From Mactra quadrangularis (Eukaryota > Mollusca > Bivalvia > Venerida > Mactridae): a stretch of DNA of 64,000 nt. Where the stretch lies: positions 64,003,872 to 64,067,871 of the forward strand of contig CM046301.1 of NCBI GenBank assembly GCA_025267735.1, in the 5' to 3' direction. The position numbers and the translations under genes are program-made. Shown one piece after another: positions 47,120 to 60,035 of this stretch (positions are counted from its first letter, which is position 1; each line of letters starts with the position of its first letter). The notes under the pieces were generated by a model, which ran no database searches, had not been told where the DNA came from, and saw only the letters and a program-made list of their open reading frames with translations.

Positions 47120-47325
47120 AAATACGAGCCCTGCCAGTGCTTGTCAGACACCATGTTACTCTTTTCACTCCGGGTAATACTTGGCTAAATTCCACATCAG
47201 CCACCGAGAAAACACCGCTTGCATCGGGCTATTGCCACAGCCAAAGACCTAGCTATATTTTGCGCCGAAAACGATTCACCGGTACTCGGCTGAAAGTGCC
47301 TGTGTTGGGAGAATCTGGAAGGTAA
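47120..47325 (+). other. GC-rich island ending in a donor site, possible 5' exon
   Basis: About 200 bases clearly richer in GC than the flanks, ending GGAAG|GTAAAA. A 62-codon open frame crosses it but has no family features. It might be a 5' UTR exon of the gene whose coding begins at 49043, 1.7 kb downstream. Confidence 0.3.
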
Positions 47326-49042
47326 AATAGGGTTCTTTCATCTTTATTCAAAGCATTGTCTAGCGGGTTGTGTGCTGGCTACCAATGACTTGTGCATGGA
47401 AAGGGTTCTAAAGGAATGAGAAATACATGAGAACAAATTTCATCAACTTTCAAATTGTAATAATGCAAATATATTTGTTGAGGTTAGCAGGATACATGCA
47501 TAAAATGTGTTCAACATTGATATAAATGTATTAAAAAATTATACAAGTTTTGCTTTCGTTTTAATAATAATAATAATACTGACACATGACTTGAAACAGA
47601 AATTAACAATTACATGTGGGAATGTTCTCAACTCCTTTAAAATCAAGGTTTTTTTTTAATTTGTTTTGTATTTTCCATTCACTCTCGTTGTACGGAAGTA
47701 ACCATCTTAAATTAGATATATAGATTTAATCATGAAATTTAAATATTGTTATAAATTTACTATGACGTTTATTGCCATATTTGTCTTCTTTTTTATAACA
47801 ATACTGAGATTATTTGTCTCCTTTCAATTTATGATACACAACGAAAATTTTATTTACTGTACATTTCTTGTATACTTCATATGACGTGTAATTTACACGC
47901 CGTGAAAAATACACATACGAAATTCAATCAGTGCAACACTCATTTGGTTAAATGTACTTAACACTTATATATTTATAACTATACGCTTTGTTTAATTTTG
48001 ATATTAATTAAATAAGTTTTTACGTTTTAACTTGAAATAAATAATGAGATAAAACGCTGAATTAAATCATGAATATTCATGAGCCAGGGGTTAGGTATGT
48101 ATGACCTCAGCGAATGATAGCGCGAGCGTGGTACAATATCTTCAGTTCACGAACTTGTCAAATTTTCTTAGTTTGTTCAGTTACTTGTTTCGTTATTCAC
48201 TAAAATGCGTTATTTTACCAACAGTTAATTTAGCGACGTACTAGTTTGCTTATCGCGCGAAGAATATTAGTTTCTGTTTTATTCTAATAATTCGTTAATA
48301 AATTAGCCATGATCGCGCCGTTGTATAGTGTACATAGACTGGATTAACGTAGTCCGGATTAGCAGCAGATTTACGGCACTGGATTATTTCACCTCGGTAT
48401 TAGAATAGCTGTGGAAATTAATTGTGCCTAGTGAGAAGTTTAAAAATTTGTCACAGTGATGAATTTAAGTTTAAGATTTGCACGTACGTCAACAAGAGTC
48501 GTACGATAGCTGTGATATATATATATATAATAAACAAACTATAAATGTTAATGTCATTGTTGTGGCGCTTCGAAAACCATAAACATGGGAAGTTAAACGT
48601 GGAAATTACTGAATGCTAGTGGAAGAAATACTATAGTATTGTTTTACAAGCGTTGAAACTTTAACATATTTTCTTATCTGTTAACGTCGGTAGTTATCAC
48701 AAGAAAACTCGTGCTCTGTTCATTAACTAGTTGACTGGAGTAGTGACCGTATCAGATAATTGAGTCAGTGTGTTTTATCAATTACTAGATTATTAATTAC
48801 TTTTACTCGACAGGGAGATATTTATTCTTCGTCTGGAATAACCATTATACTATCATAATAGTTTACATATAAAAAGGACTATTTTGTTAAAATATAGTTT
48901 AATTATTGTTTTGATTTTTAAAAATTGTTTTATATATAAAATGAAATTAGTAACTTAGCTACAGAATATTTGGTCAGGATGCCGTGAAGTTTAGTTTTTA
49001 TATATTTTACACGATGACGTCATATTGTGACTGTCTGTGATA

Positions 49043-49153
49043 ATGAGCCCGAGGGTTTGGATATGTATTTTAGTTATTCCTTACATGGTCATGTGGGCGT
49101 CTGCGAGTATGACGAATTCCGAACTACGGGACGAGATAAAGGCCACGGGAAAG
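49043..49153 (+). CDS. Signal-peptide exon of a secreted or membrane protein
   Basis: ATG and 37 codons end at AAG|GTAAGC, phase 0. The product starts MSPRVWICILVIPYMVMWAS and continues ASMTNSELRDEIKATGK: a basic n-region, a hydrophobic core of about 14 residues and an Ala-Ser-Ala cleavage context around residue 21. The frame runs past the donor for 54 more codons but turns into simple repeats (gtacgtctgt, gtttgtccgt), so the donor is preferred. TGACGTCA (a CRE-type site) lies 21 bases before the ATG. No downstream exon could be recognised in the next 9 kb, so the protein cannot be named. Confidence 0.6.
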
Positions 49154-49159
49154 GTAAGC

Positions 49160-51175
49160 TTGTCCGCTTGTACGTCTGTACGTTTGTCCGTCTGTATGTC
49201 TTGAAATGTTGTCGTTTGAAAATACCAACTTTCTTCATTACGACTGCTGACAAAATTATTATTTTAGGGTTCACACATATTGAAGTTTTTACTATAGTTT
49301 TTATGGTCTATTAAACTATTACTCGAGTATTTACGTCAATTTAGATACATAGAAATTGAAATTTTATTCACACTGGTCCTTTGTAATCACAACTAGTCAA
49401 TAATGAACCGTTCTAGTATATAAATATAATAAGAAGGGGGTCGTATTATCAAGTGTCTTACGACTGATTTTAGTCGTAAATACTTTTATTTTGTTGTGAT
49501 AAATTGTCGTAAGATTTTTGATAAAATGCTGCCAAGGTGCACTAGCCGATGAAAATTATGATTTCAGTTGTTATTTTAGACTTGTACAAGAAAACGTACA
49601 TTGTCGCATTTTGATATTACAATATGAAAGTAATCCGAATTATTTGATGAAATTATGTTTATAGGGAAATTTAAGTCTGATACAAAACGATGATGATAAC
49701 AGTAATGATAAATATTAATTATGTGAATTAACTTTAAACTTATAAGTCTGAAATATGTGATCATACATACAAAAAAAAACCATTGGGTAAATAAGCTTTA
49801 TTTGTCAATATTTATCAAGTGCAATTTAGCAATATTTATCACGATAGGATACAAATGTGAGATAACGACTGCAATATTGGTCTGATAAAAAACTGTTCAA
49901 TAACTATTCAGCTCTCTAAATAAGGGAACAATTTCGACTTTAGTCATAAATTACGCAATCAGTATTTGTCATTTACAAACTTCATGTTACGTAATATTCA
50001 GGGAAGGGAGATAGACATAATCCATAGGGATTATTTAAAGTTAAATTTAGTCGGAACGCGTAATTTTATTATATAAAATATAATCTTATGTAAATTTTAC
50101 TTAAGTCTTGTTTAGACTTTTTCACTTTCGTTTTTCATGATATTTTAATCTGTTAATTGTTATAGAAGCCTTTCTATCATTAGTCACATGCTTGTGTTCA
50201 ACGACGTTTTTGATAGAGGCGAGATACGGATCCGACAGACAGTTAAAACTTTTCATTTCGCGTTATTGTCACATGACTCACTCGGTTAGATCATTTTCCG
50301 TATGCTGTTATACATTTACGTATATTATATACATTTTAATTGTTATTCTTGCAAAACCAGAAATTTTCGTAAAAATATTTAATCATTGTCATACATGTTG
50401 TGGTTCATACTAAGACATTTAGTTTCTTTTAAATTATCTACCGCAGGAGGCTTTCATTACAAAAATATTGAACAATTCTAAGCAGTTACACTTTTATCAA
50501 CATTTCAACATATTTTCCACTCTTGTTAATACATTTGTTAGTTTTTTCATGTACAAAAATAGTAGACGATAAAAACTAAACGTGTTCGGAAAGGAAAACC
50601 TTCTGACATTTACGTTATAAATGACAGTTTTAGTAACAAGGGCGTAGACTTGAGTATCGTCTGCCCTGCTACTCTGGACCATAATGTATAATTAAGCCAC
50701 ATCGACAGACTTCATCATCAATGCAGTAACTCTTTAATTAGTCAAAATCTGTCAATATTTGAAAGTGTGTTTTACAGTAAAATTGAAAAACAGAGAACAC
50801 GCTAAATGGCATTCTATCCGAGACGTATAGCGTTTTAAAACTTCATATGAAAATTCACTGCGCTGCAATAAAGTATGTATACTTTGTCATACGAAAGTAG
50901 AGAGTTTTTGCAAGACAAACATTTGAATTAAATCACCACACGGTGCTGTAGACGATATCTTGACATTTTCTCACACTAAACTGAAATAAAACACTAAATA
51001 AATACATATCAGTATGTCTGTACACTTTAACAAACACTCCTCATAAATAGAAAATTAGACAAAAATGTATATTTAACTAGAATATTATCCTCTAAGGAAT
51101 GCAGAACGAAGTCTCCTTTACCGGCTTACCAGACAACTTAGTATTTGTTTTTATTGAGTTTTTGATGTCAGGTAT
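49160..51175. other. Probable first intron of the signal-peptide gene
   Basis: AT-rich; no coding exon recognised. Begins with a short run of tgtacgtctgt-like words. Confidence 0.4.
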
Positions 51176-51182
51176 AAGAGCG

Positions 51183-51265
51183 GGTGTGGCCGAGCGGTTT
51201 CGACGTTGGACTGGTAAACATAAGATAGCCAGCTCCGCGTTGGTTCGAATCCCATCCAAAACCTA
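51183..51265 (+). pseudogene. tRNA-Ser/Leu-like pseudogene or SINE head
   Basis: gcgggtgtggccgagcggtt has a type-II tRNA D-arm (GGCCGAGCGGTT), and ggttcgaatccc is a box B. The variable region is displaced and the acceptor stem does not close. Not a functional tRNA as read. Confidence 0.5.
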
Positions 51266-51332
51266 CCCCGTTGTTTCCTGGAGCAAGAAACTTTGTCCTT
51301 ATAGCTTAGTACTCGGGGACCAGGCAGCGGAC

Positions 51333-51521
51333 TCGAAAGTGATTAATCTAAGTTGAAAGAACTTGTTTCACAATCGAGCTAAATGAATTAATTAGTATAA
51401 AAGGTATGAACGCCGTTTCTTCGAGGACTCGAAAGTGATTAATCTAAGTTGTAAGAACTTGTTTCACAATCGAGCTAAAATGAATTAGTATAAAAGGTAT
51501 GAACGCTGTTTCTTCGAGGAG
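51333..51521 (+). repeat. Two-copy tandem repeat, about 94 bases
   Basis: cgaaagtgattaatctaagt through gtttcttcgagga occurs twice head to tail with a few changes (one 4-base indel, a few substitutions). Confidence 0.85.
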
Positions 51522-51529
51522 AGGACTGG

Positions 51530-52315
51530 AGTCAACAGGACTCAAGATACACATAGTCTAGGGTCCTATATGTATCTATTACCGTAGAAAAATGAGAACA
51601 AATTATGTATACATGAGTAGAGCTCATTAAAAATGTTTTGATAGGTATAAATATACAATTTTATTGTTTAACTATGGTAAAGATGCATAATTGCACACGT
51701 CATTAAGGTATTTGACATGCACATGTTGTTGATTGACAAAATTAAACTCTGGTATAGCTACCAGAAATCTTCCATTCTGCCGTCTGAATCTTGATTCTAT
51801 CACATCAAATCATGAAATGTAAACAAATTGAACTATTCTAAGAATAGCCGAACAGAACGAATGAGTTCAGTGTACACGTACCACTTTCTATGAGGGTCTC
51901 ATTTTATTTGGTTTCGTAAATTTTACGGAGTTTCAAAATGCTTGAATTTTACTTTTGTGTACCTCTACTTAAATGGGGTTATTTTTAGAAAACAATGGGA
52001 CCACTAGTTGCACGCACAAAGATTCAATGCACCAAAACGCTGCCATTATGGTGACATCTTAATGTATAAATTGCAAGAGGACTTTTGTCCATTCCTTCTA
52101 CTACTGGGATGTAGAGTTAAATTAATTTTTCTGAAAGATATAATTGCACATGATACATACGGGCTAAGTTCGATTTCTTGATCATTTATAGCTAGTATGA
52201 AATTATAACATTTACCAAAATAGTCTTAAAAAGACATTTTCTATTCAAATTAGGCATTTAGAACTTACAAATCTTCAAACATTGCCTGATTTTGCAATAA
52301 TCAAGGTGAAGTCTT
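51530..52315. other. AT-rich stretch
   Basis: No gene or recognised repeat seen. Confidence 0.5.
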
Positions 52316-52319
52316 CAGA

Positions 52320-52405
52320 GTAGAACTTTAACATACATGCAGTTTTCATCATTCTTCTATATTCTATGACTTAATATTTATTACTCAGAATTTATTTATT
52401 TCTAT
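52320..52405 (+). repeat. Left copy of a direct repeat around a SINE
   Basis: agaactttaacatacatgca, then catcattcttctatattctatga, recur at 52751-52825 with a few changes. A partial relative of the adjacent sequence (atagatattacacactat) occurs at 54238-54257. Confidence 0.75.
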
Positions 52406-52455
52406 AGATATTACACACTACCTTTAATATTTTTTACGTTTATTTTTTTATTTTA

Positions 52456-52752
52456 ACCCGGGTCGATAGCGCAATTGGTAGCGCGCCGGGATTCGGAATC
52501 TCGTGTCCTGTGGGGGGTACGGGTTCGAATCCCATCCGGGGAGGATATACCCTTCCATGAAAAGTTAGACAATAATGTCACTTTTCCTCCATTGATTAGA
52601 TAATAATTATGGAGAAGTTTCCGGCCTTGTGGAAGGGTAGATGAGTACTGGTTATAGACAATGGTCCAGGAAAGCTAGGTTAGGTGCGCTGGACGCCGTA
52701 AAATGACCTACAATTGTGTTGACACGGCGTTAACTCCAATAAATAAATAAAT
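52456..52752 (+). repeat. tRNA-derived SINE (family 1), second copy
   Basis: Aligns end to end with 35233-35534, including box A, box B, the word gcgctggacgccgt and the (AAAT)n tail. Confidence 0.85.
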
Positions 52753-52825
52753 AGAACTTTAACATACATGCAAATTTCATCATTCTTCTATATTCTATGA
52801 ATTAATATTTATTACTCTCTATTTT
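52751..52825 (+). repeat. Right copy of a direct repeat around a SINE
   Basis: Partner of 52320-52405. At 75-85 bases it is far too long for a SINE target duplication. Confidence 0.75.
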
Positions 52826-52829
52826 TACA

Positions 52830-54760
52830 AGACAGCGATATCTTCGCTGTCGAGTATAGTAAGCGGGTTTCAGAAATGAGACGTGTTAATCGTCCATTTT
52901 TCCTGTCATCAATAAATCATACGCACCTAACAAATAGTTCCATTCAACATCTATAACTCGACATTCTATTCAGTTTATCTGTTATCAAAACAATCATAAT
53001 GTTACCATTTCATGATTATCTAACAATTGTTATGAAACTTGAACATTGTAGGACAAAAATGCGCGACCTATAATCAGTGCAAATGGTGCGTGGATTGATT
53101 CATTGATGGGCGGTCTCAAGTCAAGTAGGCGTTCCCGGATGAAAGGTTAGACTATGGTTCCCTTACCTACTATAAATTAATCTATATGAGTTACTCACTG
53201 GAAGTCGTTTTTGACAGATGTTGTCTCAGGATAATCTTTCTTTTATTACTAAAGTCGTTCTTACAAAGCAAGAATAAACATCAACGTATTACGAATGGAA
53301 AGAGACTGGATTTTATTTGCATTATTGAACGGGAGTTAAAGAAATGGATTGACAACTGCTATTTAGACAACTCAAAAGTCTACTGTTAACAAACTTTAGG
53401 ATTTTTCAATTTCTGGATTTTTGAGTCAGAACAAAAAAGAAAATAGTAACTTAGTTGGTTCATGTTTGGATGTTAAATCAGACATGGTGTGTTTTATCAT
53501 TTCCCAATACATCTGTCTAGATTTATGAGTCAAGCCATATTTGCTGCACATGATGTTTGGAACAAGGGAAGGACCCCAGTTCTTGCACTAGATCTACAAT
53601 GAATCTCTGCTTATAGTCGACTCAAAATATATATTGGTTAAGCTGCTCAATATTGTTAATTTTCATATGTATTATCTTATCAAATTGATCAGAAAAAAAC
53701 TAACCATTTTGCTAAATTTGGTACTATAAATGCTGTGAATTTCACTAGTCTTTCTTACATATTCAAATATTCACATTTATGATTTAGGCCACTCTTGAAG
53801 ATACTGAATAACTCATTTCTTTAGGTATAACAAGGACCCTATATAATAAAGGGTCATTGGGTAAAAAGTTATTTTTTTGCAATGTGAGTAGCATCTTTAG
53901 CAATGTCATGATAACAATCTTAATCATCAATCACAATCATGATTCATCATGGCAAAATATGCTTACAGTTTGACAATCAGTCTCGACAAAAGAATTTATT
54001 CTGCACAAATGTCCATGTGCAATTATACTAGGACCTTTTTACTATTAGTCTTACATCTGATTTATACCTAAATAAATGACCATATGTCTGTCTACATCCA
54101 AGGCCAATGAACTTCAAGTATGACCAAACCAATGCATGAGCAACTGCCGGTGAATGAAGTTTCACAGCTTACAATGCTGTCTTGCTCAGTGCTTTTCAGC
54201 ACTTTGATTATATCTTTTACTCACAATTTATTTATTTTTATAGATATTACACACTATCTTGATTATTTTTTTACATTTATTTACCTACTAGTACTTGTAT
54301 TGACTGACAAAAACCTACAATAAAACGGGTTACGTCACAAACATCTAAAACTGGTTGTTAATGTTAAACTGATACATCCATGTGCATTACTACTTATCAA
54401 CAAGTTGACTTAAATAACATTTAAATTGTTTAGGTTAGGGATACAACCATACTGTGGTTAGAAAAGTTCGTGTAGTTTAAAACTATGAAATTTGCGGATG
54501 ACGTCATAAGACTGTTTGTTTTATTTTTCGTTTTCAAGCCAATTTTCACATTTTTTTGCGTATAAATATTTTCTTTTCGAGACAACGGGAAACAAAAGTC
54601 TTAAACGAAAGTATCCTGACGGATTTGAAGCGATATATAGTGACTTCTTTCCTTAACATACATAATGAAACTTGAACTCGGTGATTCAAACACCAGTGCA
54701 ATTCAGTTTAGGTTTACCAAAGGATGTTACAATAGTCACAATTTACATTGTTAAGTGTGA
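52830..54760. other. AT-rich stretch
   Basis: No exon could be supported; open frames here lack family features. Confidence 0.45.
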
Positions 54761-54764
54761 AATA

Positions 54765-55031
54765 CACTGGGGTCCAAAAGTTTTTTTAGACTAGTTAAAT
54801 TTTGATGTTATAGAATATACTTAGATATACTTCACATGTTGTTGTTAGTTTCACAAATTATATACTTTTTAACAAGATATCTCAACTGAGTTCTTTCATA
54901 GTAACTCCCCTTTTGTCAAAATGTAGTTTTAAATGACAAAACTGACTCTATTGCATACTTTAAATATTTTACAGAAATTTAAGTTGTCAAAGAAAAAAGC
55001 ACATGTGTAAAGAAACTTTTGGACCCCAGGG
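54765..55031. mobile_element. Tc1/mariner-type MITE (CACTGGGGTCCAAAAGTTT)
   Basis: Ends CACTGGGGTCCAAAAGTTT and AAACTTTTGGACCCCAGGG inside TA duplications, about 267 bases, non-coding. A fragment with similar words lies at 7821-7856. Confidence 0.8.
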
Positions 55032-55039
55032 TAGATGTC

Positions 55040-56890
55040 AGGGTGGACTGATAAAATCAGTGTTATTGGCTTCATGGGCCGTCTATGTTCTATCTAGAAC
55101 GGTGCTTCATATTCGGATTATCCTGTTAGCTTGTTTAAACTTTAGTTCACGACTGTTAGTGAGACTCTTGAAAGCCAATGAATGACTTGAAAGGTTTTGC
55201 CGCCTTCAATGGCACAAAGTGACCATCAATAGCGCTTGAGTCAAAACTGAACGAACTTTTTTCCACTGTCGTATCCAGATGGATACGTGTTATTCAATTA
55301 GGATCGAATTTACTGTCGAAATTTGTTAATTTTCGACACCAGACGACATAGCTCTACGTCACACTCGACCCAGCCAGCGAAAGATTTCACACTATAAATT
55401 AAAATACGATCGTTTTAATTAAAATCTTGTTGTTGTTTTTTTCTTAACAGAAACCTGAGACTGATTTTACAAGGATTGTTTAGATTTGAATGTATTTGTT
55501 ACGTTTATCTTAAAACATTGATATTTTTAACGATATCTGTATTATATATCTTGACGCCTACATTTAATGCATGAAAATGATCAATTACAGAAGTGTAGAT
55601 GTATTCACAGATATACGAAACCTTCTCGCGTGTTTATCAAATATATTACGTTCGTTTATACAGTAAAACTCGTACATGTACCATCACTAGATGTTATAAA
55701 AGAAGAACGTTTCATATACAGACTAACTTGTATCTAAGTTAGATTGTGTCTTCGTTTCGGGGCCGTGCCGAGTCTGCCGACTTGGTTTTAATTCATGTTT
55801 TATACAATTTGCTTCTGATTAAAATTAATTGAAATTTTAATCGTAATTACCTGTCGAAATAATGACCGAGTGCCTAAATAGAACAGAACAAACATTCATT
55901 ATTTAACCCCTGATACACGTGCAAATACAAACAAATAAAAATTCCAATATACATTTACTGGTAGATAAAAAAGGTATTTATCATTGTAAGGGGAGAGACA
56001 GGGCGGGGAGAGGGAGGCGCGAGAGTGAAAAGAAGACCTTTAATCGTCAACTAAATACAGCCAGATTGCATTCGCGAGTATTTTTTCTCATGACTTCTAA
56101 TTTGACAGCGACCGGTTGTCCCTTTCCAGTATGAGACTGGTTACCGTTATCATGTCAACAGTTTATGATAAAAAACATGTATAATAGGAGCCCGGACCGC
56201 CCTACACCTTGTACATTGTGATCAAAACAAAGCAAAATTAATGTACTTTTATTAAATTTGTATAATACATGCATCATGAAAGGCGATCTACTTTTAACAA
56301 TACTTGTCGCATCATTTTAATTCACTTGTAAGTATTTATTCGCGCATGTGAGCAGATCTCATTAAAACGTAATCAATAACTCCTTAAAGTAATTTTAACT
56401 CTGAATTTTTACATTCTGAATCTTGAACTTCATTTTAAACACCCCAAAACATTAAATAACTAAACATTGGAAATTATCATTTTTTGTCGATAAAACCATT
56501 AAATTACTATAAAAATTACTGCAATTTGGTTTAACGAGTAAAGCGAAATTTTCATTTAAGCTAAAATGCATATATATATATATAAGAGTGCATGTAAAAA
56601 CAGTACTCATATTTCAAGGCTTTCGTGCAGACAGAATGTGTTTCCTATCTTTTAAATACGTATCTCTGGCATTGCTAAAAACTTATTTCTTGGAATGAAT
56701 TCTATGCATAGCTTTTCTGATCCATTGAAGTGATAAAAACGAATAATGTATTCTGATATATTTAAAATATTATAGACCCCACGATAAATAATCATGGTTT
56801 TAATTACATTAATTGTTGACAGACATAGGTAATTATCTAAATAAAATTCATGTGTTATAGATATATATGTATGATGGGAATACAATGTAA
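55040..56890. other. AT-rich stretch
   Basis: No gene recognised. A short (TA)n run lies near 56570. Confidence 0.45.
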
Positions 56891-56905
56891 TTTAATGCCA
56901 GTAAA

Positions 56906-57303
56906 CAGGGTTCGAATTTAAGCTCGCATAATCGCAAAATGCGAGTGGATTTTGAAAATTGCGAGTAACTTTTATTTTAACTCGCAAATTTTTGCAAGTT
57001 AAAATCGACGCAAAATATTACCGTCTAAACTCATATGGCTCCGATCAGCATTAAAATAGCCAGATAGATGGATAGTATTGATTAAAGATTCATCCTAAAA
57101 AGGTTGATCTTCTTTGTCTATCCCTCAATATTGTCTTCAGTTGAATATTGTGCTATGTTGTTTTTATATTGTGTATAAGATTATAAATTATATATGCTGT
57201 TACATTTTGAAAAACATGCAAGTTATTTTTTCATTTTTCGAGTTGAAATAAAATCAACTCGCAAAAACTTGCAAGTCCATTTCTATGTTAAATTCGAACC
57301 CAG
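56906..57303. mobile_element. MITE with CAGGGTTCGAATTTAA ends
   Basis: Inverted ends CAGGGTTCGAATTTAA and TTAAATTCGAACCCAG over 398 bases, with a 7-base direct repeat CAGTAAA on both sides. Internal words for 'actcgcaa' are also inverted. hAT-like by duplication size and CAG end. Confidence 0.8.
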
Positions 57304-57726
57304 CAGTAAAATGAAATTATGATACACTATTCATCTCTCTCTGTTTAGTTCTATTCTATTCTGTTCTGTACTATTCTGGTTTAGCCTGATTTCCCCTGTT
57401 TTGTTATGTAATAATGTATTTCGGTTATGTTATGTTAATTCCATCATGGCGTACTGTTCTCTTATTTATTACAAAATATATTCCAAATATCTAACTATTT
57501 ATGATAAGTTTAAATTGGCAGCTTGTCGAGTTTTCTGGGATACGTCATCAAAGGGAACACATTTAAAATGTCAATAAACTGACAATGTAAACTAAAAACT
57601 TTTTTGGACCTATAGCTGCAATAGATTTGTTTTGTTTGTTAGACCATTGTTCCATCCGTCTCCCTCATCCTTACATGTTTTACCCCCTTTCCACAAATAA
57701 AATATTTTCTTCAGACAAACTTTTCT

Positions 57727-57976
57727 ATGAGGGGGGGGGTCCAAACTTTCGAACCACAACTACATTATACACATTTTGCAGAATAATGCAACATATTAAT
57801 AATAAAAACTACATAACCATTAAATCTATGTAAAGCACTGAAAAATGCTTCATACTACTTAAAAATGACTTACAGACAAGAAATAAACTAATGGACCGAC
57901 GGGTACATTTTGGAAATTCTAGAGGGGGGGGGGGAACCGGACTCCCATGAACCCCTCCCCGCTGGATCCGCATATG
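57727..57976 (-). mobile_element. MITE of the GGCGGATCCAG family, copy 5 (truncated)
   Basis: The right end ctggatccgcatatg and the interior (aaaaatgacttacagacaag) match the family; the left end is lost in a G-run. Confidence 0.7.
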
Positions 57977-58683
57977 ATTCATTATGACTTATGTTTATTT
58001 TTTTCTGTAACTGGATGCAAGGTTTAACTTACTATCATTACGATCTTAAACACCATGGTGTCCTCACCGGTGTAGGTTAATGACATTTCATCGTCCAAAA
58101 CATTAAATATACTCATAATAGCATCTTCTATAGATCAAACTTACTCCAAGTCAATAAATCAAATTTTAAATGGATTTCCTGGTGATTTTAGATGCTAGAC
58201 AGTTGATGGGTATAGTTATAACATGGGTGGGAAAGTCACCAATTAAGTATATTTTATGTCTGACTCTTACAATGCTATGTTAGAAGGCTTATGATAATGA
58301 ATTACAAAATGGTCATTTACAGGAATGCTGAGGTGTTAATTATCAAGTCAATGTGAGGGCAAGATGCTCCTTTCACAGATCGCGTTATTGTAATCTCCAT
58401 GATTTATAAAACTAATGACAAAAGATAAGTTTGTGACTTGTGGCTTTACAGGCCATTAATATCATATTACATCGTATGAACCTCAGCCCACGAAGACAAT
58501 AGAGGCGTGAAATAGAATCTTAGGTTATAAAAATGAACATTTCGTTTCGTACAAGGAATCTGTTGTAGTAAAATGTCCTAAAATAGTAACCAGTTTATCA
58601 TTATACCGGATACATGCAATAAAATTGTCTAGTCGACTTAGTGGAATGACCGTGAAAACAACCTCTTAAGTTTTCATGCATGA

Positions 58684-58886
58684 TTGTGGAGAAAGAATTT
58701 TTATAGTTTTTTACCGTAATACCCATAAACCTATGAATGTTCAGACTCATCAACTTTTGAATATTGTACGTTAACCCCTGATCATTGACACCACCTTCAT
58801 GCAAGCGATCTCTCACCCCAGTAGGGATTGAAATCGGTACCTCTCGATCTCTAAGTGCGCGTCCTAGCACTGGACAACCGCTCTTA
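58684..58886 (-). repeat. tRNA-derived SINE (family 2), minus strand
   Basis: Complement carries tccagtgctaggacgcgcac and a box B-like region; body words are shared with 60591-60831. Confidence 0.6.
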
Positions 58887-58936
58887 CGATGACACAAAAC
58901 GTAATGACTCATTTTTTTCCAAACTTATCACCTATA

Positions 58937-59250
58937 GCCTGTTCAATTACCCTAAACGTTCCAAAACGTTCCGTAACGATACATTCGGAACTCCTCGGCC
59001 ATTCGCTGCGAATAATCTCGGACATATTTAGACGCTATTTTGAAACTACCGGTGTTGAAGTAAACAAATATACGACCGTTCAGGCAATGCGTGATGTTTC
59101 GTTTTTAGTCCATAAAACACTTATCAATCACTTATTGCCTTCACGATCGTATATTTGTTTATTAGATTAGATTATTCGCAGCGAATGGCCGAGGAGTTCC
59201 GAATGTATCGTTACGGAACGTTTTGTAACGTTTAGGTAAATTGAACAGGC
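58937..59250. mobile_element. MITE with GCCTGTTCAATTACCC ends, intact
   Basis: 314 bases with inverted terminal arms of about 80 bases (GCCTGTTCAATTACC... and ...GGTAAATTGAACAGGC) inside TA flanks. Relatives at 43789-44088 and 33970-34055; an identical copy lies in the duplicated block at 62650-62963. Confidence 0.85.
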
Positions 59251-59663
59251 TAATAGTTTTAGTTCTATTTATAAGCTGTAACAAATTCATTGTTCGTATA
59301 TGTAATGATTCAACATACTGGATTGCTACCAATATGTATGATTATCACATTGCAGCACCTGCATGCACATATACATCCACACCTTACTTAATGAAATCAT
59401 TTTCCATGAAACTCACCATGAAACAAACATACAGTGCCGTCTACAAGTCAGGAAAGAAATTTCAGAAAAAAATATCAAGCATACTGCGAGTATGAGATCT
59501 ATAATTTAAGTTTATTTATCTTTTTCCTCTATATTATGCATATGTTGTTTTGTGCATGTTTGTTTGTTTCTGTTGTTGTTGTTTTAAACTGTATACAATG
59601 TTCATGTAAATTGTATTTGAAAATAACTATTACGTTTGTATTGAACTTGGAAATTTTAACATA

Positions 59664-60035
59664 CAGTACCCACCAAAAGTTTGGAGACATTTTCAATTTG
59701 TAGGCCTACTGAATAGCTTTTATCCGAAATTTGATGATAGTTTATTCTAAAATGCTTTTATATTTTGCTTTATTATTTGGTATCCAATTTATTCATGAAT
59801 AAGACAGAAAAATCATAATAACTACGTTATGGAAAATAATTACGATAAACATGGTTTTGGTGGCTTTAGTATGTCTGATGCTGAATCTTATAAATGCGCT
59901 TCATTCATAAAATGTGTTTTCATTTGATCACAAACCAGGGTTAAATATATTAGAAATAATGATTCTATAAAAATAATCAGCAACATTCAAGAATTGTTGT
60001 AAATTTCTTTTGTCTTCAAACTTTTGGTGGTACTG
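59664..60035. mobile_element. Tc1/mariner-type MITE (CAGTACCCACCAAAAGTTT)
   Basis: Ends CAGTACCCACCAAAAGTTTG and, complemented, CAGTACCACCAAAAGTTTGA inside TA flanks; 372 bases, non-coding. Confidence 0.82.

Noticed and set aside
49154..49314. Extension of the signal-peptide frame beyond the donor
   Set aside because: Low-complexity gtacgt/gtccgt words and a good GTAAGC donor make intron sequence more likely.
54120..54323. 67-codon hydrophobic frame
   Set aside because: It overlaps sequence repeated near 52380 and has no splice or family support.
58601..59703. Several 84-103 codon frames, repeated at +3,713
   Set aside because: They cross a SINE and two MITEs; identity of both sets reflects the block duplication, not coding constraint.
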